From Verrucomicrobiales bacterium (GTDB lineage: Bacteria > Verrucomicrobiota > Verrucomicrobiia > Verrucomicrobiales > DEV007): a stretch of 19,174 nt of DNA. The translations under genes were made by a program, and so were the position numbers. The notes beneath the pieces are model-generated. The model was given only the letters and a program-made list of their open reading frames with translations. It ran no database searches and had not been told where the DNA came from. The stretch lies in the NCBI GenBank assembly GCA_007123695.1, contig SLGN01000282.1:1-19174 (forward strand). Reading direction: 5' to 3'. Below, in pieces: positions 7,922-14,993 of this stretch (position 1 is the stretch's first letter; each line of letters opens with the position of its first letter).

Positions 7922-8833
7922 ATGAAGCTCCCCACCCGCCGAGGTTTCCTTTCCGCCGCCGCCCTGCTCCCAGCCGCCGCCGTCGCCCCGTCGGCCTCTC
8001 CCGCCTATGGTGCCCCGTCGGCAGGGAGCCTGCGCGGGCGCCTCTACAAGACGCTCAAGATCGGCATGGTGCGCGAGGGCGACACCCTGGCCGAAAAGTT
8101 CGCCATCGCCAAGTCGGCCGGCTTCGAGGGCATCGAGCTCCACGCGCCGGGATTCGACCCGGCCGAGGCCAGAGCCGCGGCGGCGGAGACGGGCCTCTTC
8201 ATCGACGGGACGGTCTGCGCCGAGCATTGGGAGGTCCGCCATTCCGACCCCGACCCCGCCGTGCGTGCCCAGGCGCTCGAGACTCTGCTGGCGGCGATCG
8301 AGGACACCCACGCCGCCGGCGGCCACAGCGTGCTGCTGGTGGTGGGCCATGGCAAGGACGGCAGCGAGGAGGAAGTGTGGGAACGAACCGTCGAGAACGT
8401 CTCCAAGGCCATCCCGACGGCCGCCCGCTTCGGCGTCTGCATCGCGGTGGAGAACGTGTGGAACGAATTCTGCTACGACAAGGACGGAGGCCGCGACCAG
8501 ACCGCCGACAAGTTCGTCGATTATATCGACGCGTTCGCATCGCCCTGGGTGGGGATGCACTTCGACATCGGCAACCACTGGAAATACGGCAGCATGGGCG
8601 ACTGGATCCGCCAGCTCGGCAAGCGCATCGTGAAGCTCGACATCAAGGGCTACTCGCGCAAGGAGGAGAAATTCACCCCCATCGACGAGGGCGACATCGA
8701 CTACGCCGACGTGACCGCGGCGCTCCTCGAGATCAACTTCCACGGCTGGTGCGCCGCCGAGGTGGCGGGTGGCGACGGCGCTTTCCTCGCCGGCGTCGCC
8801 TCGGCCATGGACGACGCGTTCGGGCTGTCTTAG
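7922..8833 (+). CDS. Tat-exported TIM-barrel protein, sugar phosphate isomerase/epimerase-like
   Basis: A 303-residue protein. Residues 1-30 form a twin-arginine signal (RRGFLSAAALLPAAA, cleavage near AYG), so the protein is folded, probably with bound metal, before export. The rest matches the xylose isomerase-like TIM barrel (AP endonuclease 2 / sugar phosphate isomerase-epimerase superfamily): KIGMV strand 1, AGFEGIELHAPG strand 2, VCIAVENVWNEF with E177, GMHFDIGNHW with D215 and H219, VKLDIKG with D240, and WCAAEVAGGDGAF with E280. E177, D215, D240 and E280 are the likely divalent metal ligands. Exported paralogs are numerous in Planctomycetota and Verrucomicrobiota; a role in sugar or polysaccharide breakdown is inferred and the substrate is unknown. 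GGAG at 7908-7911 may be the ribosome site, 10 bp before the ATG. The gene is convergent with the next one, 88 bp apart. Confidence 0.88.
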   Translation: MKLPTRRGFLSAAALLPAAAVAPSASPAYGAPSAGSLRGRLYKTLKIGMVREGDTLAEKFAIAKSAGFEGIELHAPGFDPAEARAAAAETGLFIDGTVCAEHWEVRHSDPDPAVRAQALETLLAAIEDTHAAGGHSVLLVVGHGKDGSEEEVWERTVENVSKAIPTAARFGVCIAVENVWNEFCYDKDGGRDQTADKFVDYIDAFASPWVGMHFDIGNHWKYGSMGDWIRQLGKRIVKLDIKGYSRKEEKFTPIDEGDIDYADVTAALLEINFHGWCAAEVAGGDGAFLAGVASAMDDAFGLS

Positions 8834-8921
8834 CCGCGTGCGTTTTTCGGCAATCGCGGATGCCGCGCAGGCACCCGGACGCCATTGCGGGCGCCGGGCC
8901 AGCCTTGCCCCAATTCCCGGC

Positions 8922-10511
8922 CTATTCTTCCTCCCTCTTCCCGGTGCCGATTCCGAGGACCTTGAGTACGACGATCGCGATCACGACGAGAGCCGTCAGG
9001 ATCGGCCCGATGAGCCAGGTGGGGAAGCCGCCTTCGTCGTCCATCACGGGCGGAGGCGGAGGGGGCGCATCGTCGCCGCCCGGGGCGGGGGCGGGGGCGG
9101 GCCTTGCCGACGCCTTGGACTTCGCCGCCGGAGCGGCGCCTGCCGGGGTGCCATCCCCTTCCGCCGCCTTGGCCTTCCTCGCGGCTCCGAGCGCGGTGAA
9201 GTCATCGACTTCCACCTCCTTCTCGGCTTCCTCCCCCTCCTTCTTTTCACCTTCCTCTGCCTCCTCGCCTTTCTTGGACTGTTCGCTCTTCTTCAGGTTC
9301 GCGGCAAGCGACTGCGAGCGGGCGGCCTGCTGCTGGGCCTGCTCCCGGGCCTTCTCCTCGGCGAGGCGGGCATCGACGCGGGTTTTGAGGGAACCGAGGT
9401 AGCCGGATCCCTTGCCCCCCGCCATGGACCTCGGGGCCGGGGCCTTGGAGGCGCCCTTCCCATCGCCCGGCTGGACGAAGAGGGACATCGCGGCGGCCGA
9501 GGTGATCCGGTTGTTGGCTTCGGCGAGCCGGTTCGAGGCGATGAACTTGTCGGCCTCGAGCAAAACCTCTCCCTGGCGCTCGAGGGCGGCGATGTCGTAG
9601 GTGCGCAGGCGTGCAAGTTCGCTGGAGGCCATCTTGATGTATTCCTCGATGGCCGGCTTGCTGCGCGGATTGAGCTGGACCCACCTCACCCCGTCCTTCT
9701 TGTCCTTCTCCACGGCGGCGGCGTAGTTCTTGTCCTCCCGCTCGCGGGCCGCCTTGATGCTGGCCTGCGCCTCGGGAGTAGAAGCGGCCAGCGACCGCTC
9801 GAACTCGGCGGTCTGGTAGTCGATGTTCGCGGCGAGGGTCTGGAGCTGGCGGCCCAGCCTCGGGATGATCTCCTTGGCCAAGGCGACGGCGCGGGCGGTG
9901 ACAGGGGCCCCGAGATAGTCCTTCTCGATTTTTTCGAACTCGCGCATCGCGCCGATCAGGCTGCCAAGGTTGTCGCTCTTGGCGTAGTTCTGCATGCGGA
10001 GGAAGCGGACGCGCGAATCGACCAAGTCCTTGAAATCGGTGCGCTCCTGCGGACTGATCCAGTCTTCCTCGATCTTGATGAAGCCACGCTCCACTTTGTC
10101 GAGCTCGTCGGCGAGGGTGTCGCGGATTTCCTTGACCTTCTCGGCATACTGGCTGTCGGCATGGTTGCGGAGGAAGGAATCGGGACCCGTCTCGATCATC
10201 TGGCGGTAGCTCTCGGCATTGATGAGCGAACCAGTGGGGACGAGCTTGGCGATCTTTTCATACTCGACCTGGTCGGGCGCGGTCTTCTCGATGGATTCGA
10301 TGTCGGCCCGGGAGATCATCTTGGTCTCCTTGATCGAGGGCGTCACGGGGACTTCGATCCGCACCATCTCCTCGCTCTCGTACAGGATGGTGCCCTTGAT
10401 CACTTCGCCCGACTTCAGCTTGATCTCGTCGGCGGAGGCCGGAGGACAAACGAGAGCGAGCAGCAGCACGACCAGCGGGAGGAGGGAAAGTTTTGGATTC
10501 ATTTTGGGCAT
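8922..10511 (-). CDS. PTPDL-family-like secreted protein with proline-rich tail and C-terminal membrane anchor
   Basis: A 529-residue protein. The ATG at 10511 is chosen because GGAG sits 6 bp before it; a second ATG at 10502 is also possible. The signal peptide (residues ~5-27, ending ASA) is followed by DEIKLKSGEVIKGTILYES, a short beta domain seen in many exported verrucomicrobial proteins, then a long charged helical region. LVPTGSL (90-96) aligns with the LVPTPDL signature that names the PTPDL family, here diverged. Residues ~380-435 are Gln/Lys/Glu-rich and probably coiled or disordered, followed by an Ala/Pro segment with a run of six prolines. A single hydrophobic segment (WLIGPILTALVVIAIVVLK, ~499-517) is followed by KREEE. 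The predicted topology is a mostly periplasmic protein anchored at its C-terminus. Function is unknown. It is divergent from the parA-like operon. Confidence 0.85.
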   Translation of the reverse strand: MPKMNPKLSLLPLVVLLLALVCPPASADEIKLKSGEVIKGTILYESEEMVRIEVPVTPSIKETKMISRADIESIEKTAPDQVEYEKIAKLVPTGSLINAESYRQMIETGPDSFLRNHADSQYAEKVKEIRDTLADELDKVERGFIKIEEDWISPQERTDFKDLVDSRVRFLRMQNYAKSDNLGSLIGAMREFEKIEKDYLGAPVTARAVALAKEIIPRLGRQLQTLAANIDYQTAEFERSLAASTPEAQASIKAAREREDKNYAAAVEKDKKDGVRWVQLNPRSKPAIEEYIKMASSELARLRTYDIAALERQGEVLLEADKFIASNRLAEANNRITSAAAMSLFVQPGDGKGASKAPAPRSMAGGKGSGYLGSLKTRVDARLAEEKAREQAQQQAARSQSLAANLKKSEQSKKGEEAEEGEKKEGEEAEKEVEVDDFTALGAARKAKAAEGDGTPAGAAPAAKSKASARPAPAPAPGGDDAPPPPPPVMDDEGGFPTWLIGPILTALVVIAIVVLKVLGIGTGKREEE

Positions 10512-10551
10512 GGAAAGCTCCGGAGAGGCAAAGAAGGGGCTTTAGGATACA

Positions 10552-10580
10552 GGAAAGCGGTCGCCGAGACAAGGCTTTCC
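10552..10580. promoter_or_regulatory. Inverted repeat in the divergent promoter region of the PTPDL-type gene and the parA-like operon
   Basis: GGAAAGC (10552-10558) and GCTTTCC (10574-10580) form a perfect 7-bp inverted repeat with a 15-bp spacer. A third GGAAAGC lies at 10512-10518, overlapping the ribosome binding site of the PTPDL-type gene. The 148-bp region between the two genes also has the palindrome CAAAATTTTG (10599-10608). Three copies of one 7-mer in such a short divergent region could be an operator set. This is inference only. Confidence 0.28.
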
Positions 10581-10659
10581 GGAAACAACGGAGCGCGTCA
10601 AAATTTTGTCGAGTGGGTGACCGTTTCGGGTTATGCTCCCAAACCCAGGGAACCGCATT

Positions 10660-11508
10660 GTGGCCACAATAGCTCTAATCAGTCAAAAAGGAGGGACCGG
10701 CAGGACAACTGTCGCGGTCAATCTAAGCTATTCGCTCGCCCGCCGCGGCTGGCGGATCCTTCTTGTGGACGCCGATCCGCAGGGCGGAGTCGGCTTTTCT
10801 CTGACGGAGAGAGCCAAGGACGCCGTCGGCTTCTACGATTTTCTCACTGGAGTGGAGCCCCTCACCGAGGAGCGCGTGGCGGCGTCGGTCATCGCGACCC
10901 GCCTCGAGGGCTTGTCATTGCTGACGAGGGGTTCGCGCGAGGCTCTCGACAGGATTCTCGCCGAAGCCGCCGCACCGAGTTCCCCGGCGGAATCGGTTGC
11001 GGCCCTCGACGAGGTGATCGCCGCGCTCGGCGCCGACCTCGTGATCTACGACACGCCCTCCGGAATCCATCCGGTATCGACCGCCCTGTCGAGGCAGGTC
11101 GATGCCCTGCTCGTGCCGCAGCAGGCCGGACCCCTTTGCCTGCGCAGCCTGCCCCAGATGCTCCGTATGATCGCCGCCGCCCGCGCCGCCAACGAGGACC
11201 GCGACCGACCCAGGCTGGCGGGCTTTCTCCTGTCGATGACCGATCCCGAAGATCCCTCCAACCTCGGCGACCAGAGGGAGTTCCGCGACCTCCTGCCGGT
11301 GGAGCTGGTGCTGGAGACCGTGGTGCCAGTCCACCGGGATTTCCGCGAGGCATCGCGCCTCGGAGTGCCCGTCGGCATGCTGCGCGAGCGGCCCTCGTCC
11401 TCGGCGCTGATCTTCGACCAGTTGGCGGCAGAGATGGAAAGCCGCCTCGATCTCTACGACGAGGAAACCCCCGCCCCGGACCGCGACTATGCCCGACTCG
11501 TGGATTGA
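10660..11508 (+). CDS. ParA/MinD-like ATPase with Arg in place of the P-loop Lys
   Basis: The GTG at 10660 is preferred because it gives the usual ParA start ([12 protein letters not shown]) with AGGGA 8 bp upstream; an in-frame ATG at 10633 would add nine residues. The product is 282 residues. The deviant Walker A is KGGTGRTT: signature K10 is present, but the phosphate-binding Lys of KGGxGKT is R15 (AGG, 10702-10704). Walker A' is [10 protein letters not shown] (D39), and Walker B is LVIYDTPSG (D131, usually DTPPG). The C-terminal half has the typical [10 protein letters not shown] and [23 protein letters not shown] (read as two stretches). ParA proteins position plasmids, chromosome origins or protein clusters by ATP-driven gradients on DNA or membrane. 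No parB gene or parS site is visible, so cargo positioning is more likely than DNA segregation. The stop overlaps the next gene by 20 bp. Confidence 0.9.
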   Translation: MATIALISQKGGTGRTTVAVNLSYSLARRGWRILLVDADPQGGVGFSLTERAKDAVGFYDFLTGVEPLTEERVAASVIATRLEGLSLLTRGSREALDRILAEAAAPSSPAESVAALDEVIAALGADLVIYDTPSGIHPVSTALSRQVDALLVPQQAGPLCLRSLPQMLRMIAAARAANEDRDRPRLAGFLLSMTDPEDPSNLGDQREFRDLLPVELVLETVVPVHRDFREASRLGVPVGMLRERPSSSALIFDQLAAEMESRLDLYDEETPAPDRDYARLVD

Positions 11509-12949
11509 CAGGGAAGAGCTGGAGGATCTCGTCCGGTCCCTGCCCGCTGCCGCCAAACGGAATGCAAAGCTGCCCGCGGCAGTGCGCCGGGCTGCGGCGA
11601 AACGGGCGCACTCCGAGACTGCGGCCGCCCCCGAAACCTCCGATCCGACCGAGCCCGCTCCGATGGCGGGACCGGTGGCTGCGCCCGATGCTCCCGGCAT
11701 GCTCGAAACGGTCGATGCGGTCGATGCGGTCGATGAGGAGATTCCATCTACGCCTGCCGGGGAATCTTCGATGGAGCAGCCGGAACCCGTCGCATGGACG
11801 CAACAGGCGGCAGGCGGAGTCGGTTCGATTTTCGAGCTTGTGTCCGACGACGAGGACGATTACGAGGGGAACGAGGAGGAGGAAAGCGGGTTCTTGGAAT
11901 CTTCGCCGGATGCTCCCACCGGAGCGACTCCGCAGGAATCCGCTCCGTCCGCGTTCGAAAAGGCCGCAGAGCCATTGCTCGCGGCGGAGACCGTTCCCGA
12001 CGAAAATCTCCAAACTCCAGAGGCGGAATTCGCCCCCGAAACCGGTCTCGAGCCGCTCTTTGAACTGGGAACCGAAACCGAAGCCGAGACCGGGAACGGC
12101 GTCGGTTTAGACACCGATTTCAATTCCAAGCCCGATGCTGGGCCTGAAGGCGATCCTGAGCCCGAGATTTTCTTTGAAGAAGTCATCTCCGAAGGCCGCG
12201 GGCGGGAGGTGCCCGACTTTCTCGCCGACGACGAGGAAACTGAGTGGATCGCGCCGCAGCCTGTTTCCCTCTCCGAGCGCGACGCCGACCGGGCCCTCGT
12301 CGCCCTCGCCGAAGCCAGGATCCGAGCCGAGCAAAGCCATCTGCTCCGGATCCGCACGCCGAAGAGCGAAGTCGCCCAAGATTCCTCCCCGGATCCCGAA
12401 TACTTGATCCAACCAGATCCGGTTCCCGAGTTCGCCGAGACAGAGGAAGCGCTCGACGTGAACGAAGGGCCCGACGTGCCAGAGTTGCCAGAAACAGTTC
12501 CGAAACCACCCGTGTCCGAAGAGGTCGAAGTCGCGGAGGAACCCGAGGAAAGTTCGCTGGACGACCGTCTCGAGCGCTTCGGTGCCGAGTCGCGCGAACG
12601 CCTCGGGGCCTTGGAAGTGGCGGTGTGCGACACCGAGGGTTTCCTCCTCTACTCCGACTCGGACAGACCCGGCGAAAGCGCCCTCGCCACTGCGCTCCTT
12701 CTCGACGTCTCCAACCGAACCAGCCGCCTGCTCGGGCTCGAGGATTCCACAGCAACGCAGGTCTCCCTCGACGGAGGCCATTGGCGCTGCCTTCTTCGCA
12801 GCGCGGAAAGCTCCGACCCGCTCTTTGCCGGATTCGTCCTCGCGCGGCCCCTTGGCGCCGAAGAGATCGCGGCGTGGTGCGCAGCGCTCGCCGGAGCTGG
12901 CGAAGGCGGCGGCTCGCCGAAATGGCGCGCCTTCCTCGCCGGGCTATGA
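11489..12949 (+). CDS. Acidic disordered protein with C-terminal roadblock/LC7-like domain
   Basis: A 486-residue protein. Its ATG lies inside the parA-like gene (20-bp overlap) and its stop overlaps the next start as ATGA, so it is translationally coupled on both sides. The N-terminus is a short helix ([15 protein letters not shown]), followed by a basic patch and then ~320 residues rich in Glu, Asp, Pro, Ser and Thr, clearly disordered and strongly acidic. Residues ~370-470 form a compact alpha/beta domain: [19 protein letters not shown], helix [18 protein letters not shown], strand [14 protein letters not shown], then FAGFVLARP. This order resembles roadblock/LC7 (MglB-like) domains, which dimerise and bind nucleotide-dependent partners. 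A plausible role is adaptor between the ParA-like ATPase and the membrane protein. The domain assignment is moderate and the role is inference. A 9-bp repeat (11710-11736) encodes VDAVDAVDE. Confidence 0.8.
   Translation: MPDSWIDREELEDLVRSLPAAAKRNAKLPAAVRRAAAKRAHSETAAAPETSDPTEPAPMAGPVAAPDAPGMLETVDAVDAVDEEIPSTPAGESSMEQPEPVAWTQQAAGGVGSIFELVSDDEDDYEGNEEEESGFLESSPDAPTGATPQESAPSAFEKAAEPLLAAETVPDENLQTPEAEFAPETGLEPLFELGTETEAETGNGVGLDTDFNSKPDAGPEGDPEPEIFFEEVISEGRGREVPDFLADDEETEWIAPQPVSLSERDADRALVALAEARIRAEQSHLLRIRTPKSEVAQDSSPDPEYLIQPDPVPEFAETEEALDVNEGPDVPELPETVPKPPVSEEVEVAEEPEESSLDDRLERFGAESRERLGALEVAVCDTEGFLLYSDSDRPGESALATALLLDVSNRTSRLLGLEDSTATQVSLDGGHWRCLLRSAESSDPLFAGFVLARPLGAEEIAAWCAALAGAGEGGGSPKWRAFLAGL
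11710..11736 (+). repeat. 9-bp tandem repeat, three copies, inside the acidic protein gene
   Basis: GGTCGATGC occurs twice, followed by GGTCGATGA, in frame and encoding VDAVDAVDE. It is short, but it keeps the reading frame and could lengthen or shorten the linker by slippage. Confidence 0.5.
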
Positions 12950-14361
12950 AGTCGCGGACATCCATATCGCAACGTCCGAGGAAGTCGCCGCTGCTCTGGA
13001 CGCTCTATCTCCTCTTCATCGTCGCCTTTGCCTGGGGCTACTCCTTTTTAGGAACGCTGCTCATCCTCGAACGGAACACCGACCCCAACGCCCAGCCCCA
13101 GGCTAGCTACATCGACGCGGTCTACCGCAGCGCCTCGGCCCCGGAACAAGGTCGGCGCTCCATCCTTGGCGACTTCACCGGAGCCTTTCCGCGCTACACC
13201 GACGGCATGGTCGATCCGCTCTTCCCGTGGCTCATGCGCTCGCAGGCCACGGCCCCGCCCGACGAACTCTTCGAACGGGGCAAATGGGTGAACTTCATCC
13301 TATGCGGCAGCCTTCTCGCCGTCCTCGCCGTCGGGGCGGCCCGGGCCTTTTCCTTTTCCGGGGCCGCCGCCATCGTCTTGATGGGAGGATTCGGAGTGAT
13401 CCTCGAACGCTCCACCTACTTCAGCCCCGACGCGCTCTTCCACATGATCGTGGTCATGGCATGGCTGTGCGCCTTAAGCCTGCTGCGGCAGAACCATCTC
13501 TGGCTCTACGGCGCCTTCGGGGGCCTGCTCGGCCTCGCCTACCTCGCCAAGCCGCTTATCTGGCCCACCGTGCTCGCCTTCGTGGTCGTCTCGGCGGTGC
13601 GCTCGGCCTGGGTGGGAGTGCGCTCGCGCAAGAACCGGGGCGAGACGCCGCTATGGGTGCCCTCGAACCAACTCGTCGGCTCGGCCATGGCCATCGCCGC
13701 CTTCCTCCTCGTCACGGGGCCCCGGCTCAGCTATGCGGGATCGGTCTTCGGAGACCCTTTCCACAGCTACCAGAAGTACGAAATCTGGCTCGACAGCCCC
13801 GCCGAGGCGGCGCGTTTCCGACAGTCGTATCCAGGCAAGGACGAACTGGCCGCCATTCCCCTGGCGGAGCGGCCCGGCCTGCGGCGCTTCCTCCGCGAGG
13901 AGGGCGCGGAGAACCTCGCGGAACGAGCGTGGAACGGCGCCCTCGAGCAGATCCGCACCAGCGCCCTGGGCAGGCGACGCGCCATCGTCCTCTACACATT
14001 TGCCGTCTTTCTCGTGGTGGCCTCGATCCACCGATGGGCCGCCCTGCATCAGGGGGAGGAAATCTGGCAGGTCCGGGGCACCAGCGCCTTCTGGATGATC
14101 CTGTTTCTCGCCGCCTCGCTTCTCCTCTCCCTTTTTTACGCAGGCGTCGGCAGCCCTGTAGCGCCCTACAGCGCCTTGGTCACCTCGCTTTTCCTGCCCA
14201 TCATCCTGACCTTCGTCTGGATCTCGGAACGCTACCGGCGCCAGCTCCAGCGCAGCCGCTACGCCTCGCTCGTCAACCGGCTCTACGCCGTCCTCATGTC
14301 CGGTCCCATCGTTTGGATCGCCTTTCTCGTGTTTCGCTCTCTGCAAGCCGTGATGGCCTGA
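12946..14361 (+). CDS. Multi-pass membrane protein, probable GT-C-type glycosyltransferase
   Basis: A 471-residue protein whose start is the ATGA overlap with the preceding stop. About eleven hydrophobic segments are visible, the first at ~16-40. The long first loop outside the membrane ends in YTDGMVDPLFPWLMRSQ (84-100). Acidic residues followed by P-x-x-P-W/L before TM2 match the catalytic-loop pattern of GT-C glycosyltransferases (ArnT/PMT-like, lipid-linked sugar donors). ERSTYFSPDALFHMIVVM (154-171) and GLLGLAYLAKPLIWP (193-207) match two further conserved stretches of that superfamily. FGDPFHSYQKYE, in a later loop, is also typical. D86, D90 or E109 could be the catalytic acid. Donor and acceptor are unknown; surface polysaccharide or glycoprotein synthesis is a reasonable guess. 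Co-translation with the ParA-like and roadblock-like genes is the unusual part. Confidence 0.78.
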   Translation: MKSRTSISQRPRKSPLLWTLYLLFIVAFAWGYSFLGTLLILERNTDPNAQPQASYIDAVYRSASAPEQGRRSILGDFTGAFPRYTDGMVDPLFPWLMRSQATAPPDELFERGKWVNFILCGSLLAVLAVGAARAFSFSGAAAIVLMGGFGVILERSTYFSPDALFHMIVVMAWLCALSLLRQNHLWLYGAFGGLLGLAYLAKPLIWPTVLAFVVVSAVRSAWVGVRSRKNRGETPLWVPSNQLVGSAMAIAAFLLVTGPRLSYAGSVFGDPFHSYQKYEIWLDSPAEAARFRQSYPGKDELAAIPLAERPGLRRFLREEGAENLAERAWNGALEQIRTSALGRRRAIVLYTFAVFLVVASIHRWAALHQGEEIWQVRGTSAFWMILFLAASLLLSLFYAGVGSPVAPYSALVTSLFLPIILTFVWISERYRRQLQRSRYASLVNRLYAVLMSGPIVWIAFLVFRSLQAVMA

Positions 14362-14365
14362 TCCC

Positions 14366-14382
14366 CCGGTGCCAACGACCGG
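14366..14382 (+). terminator. Weak hairpin after the three-gene operon
   Basis: CCGGT (14366-14370) and ACCGG (14378-14382) flank a 7-base loop, 5 bp after the stop at 14361. There is no T-run after it, so it is at best a weak or Rho-assisted terminator. Confidence 0.2.
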
Positions 14383-14499
14383 AACGTCCCGCCAAGCAGC
14401 CGCACGCGAATCGTAGTGTCGCCGTCGCAGGATCGACCGCTTCGCACTGCTCCACTACCGAATGGTAGGCAAGGCGACCGGCAACACAAATTCGATCCA

Positions 14500-14690
14500 G
14501 AGTTGATTCACCGAAATCATAATCTAATCAGTAAAAATAACCTGGTTTGTTGTTATACCCGTTCGAAATGATAGATCGAGTGACCGAAATCGGGAATTCG
14601 TTCCCGAGTCGTTTGATGTGAATTGCAAAAAAAATTATTATCCTGGAAGAAAAAATAATCATCCTGGTAGTTTAAAGTCTAGGGCCAGCT
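14500..14690. other. AT-rich island with CCWGG-centred boxes between operons
   Basis: The stretch from the operon end to the helical-repeat gene (14362-14993) has no secure gene. At about 14500-14690 the composition changes sharply to AT-rich, with A/T runs. It carries AACCTGGTT (14539-14547), TCCTGG (14641-14646) and TCCTGGT (14662-14668). Read on the minus strand, each is a CCAGG box followed within a few bases by a T-run, the same layout as the sequence before the RAYT gene at 19041-19092. It may be decayed mobile-element end sequence. A CTACC-GAAT-GGTAG hairpin lies just before it (14455-14468). Confidence 0.5.
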
Positions 14691-14709
14691 CGCGCCTGAA
14701 GCCGCCCTG

Positions 14710-14955
14710 CTACGAACGGCGGAAGACCCGCACGGCAGTCTCGGCAGTCTCGGCAGTCTCGGCAGTCTCGGCAGTCTCGGCGACGAGGTTGTCCTCGCCC
14801 GAGATGAACTCCCATTTTTCCGCAGCGGACATGCCGGAATCGCAATCTCGGCAAGGGACAAAAGCAAGATGAGGTCTCATGTTGTCCTGCCACAGCCCGA
14901 CTCGCGGGTAAGGCTTTCCCAAAAGCGTGATCAAATCGCAATTTCGTTCTCGCAT
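14710..14955 (-). CDS. Possible small protein, ending in AET triplet repeats
   Basis: A minus-strand frame from the ATG at 14955 to the stop at 14710-14712 encodes 81 residues and reads like an ordinary soluble protein (PYPRVGLWQDNMRPHLAFV, a CRDC pair, AAEKWEFISGEDN). The 9-bp repeat adds five AET units near its end. It lies in moderate-GC DNA and points away from the helical-repeat gene that starts nearby. No strong ribosome site is visible and I recognise no family. It may be a real small gene, a fragment of a larger one, or chance. Confidence 0.25.
   Translation of the reverse strand: MRERNCDLITLLGKPYPRVGLWQDNMRPHLAFVPCRDCDSGMSAAEKWEFISGEDNLVAETAETAETAETAETAVRVFRRS
14733..14777. repeat. 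9-bp tandem repeat, five perfect copies
   Basis: The unit CGGCAGTCT is repeated five times without a mismatch. The perfect array suggests recent slippage and likely length variation between strains. On the minus strand it encodes AET repeats in the possible small protein. Confidence 0.95.
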
Positions 14956-14993
14956 CCGAATTTCCGGATTGCAGGAACGCGGCAATTTCAGCC

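Noticed and set aside
8855..8867. CGCGG-ATG-CCGCG hairpin between convergent genes as a terminator
   Set aside because: The stem is short and no T-run follows on either strand, so it is not distinguishable from chance in GC-rich DNA.
10606..10637. TTGTCG with TATGCT as a promoter of the parA-like operon
   Set aside because: The spacer is 20 bp and both hexamers are imperfect; the alternative 17-bp spacing gives a poor -10.
8769..12110. Very long plus-strand open frame of 1113 codons
   Set aside because: It runs antisense to the PTPDL-type gene and then out of frame through the parA-like gene. The second half is Arg/Pro-rich with no domain; real genes explain both halves.
14733..14777. Tandem repeat as a CRISPR array
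   Set aside because: Units are 9 bp with no spacers, and no cas gene is nearby.
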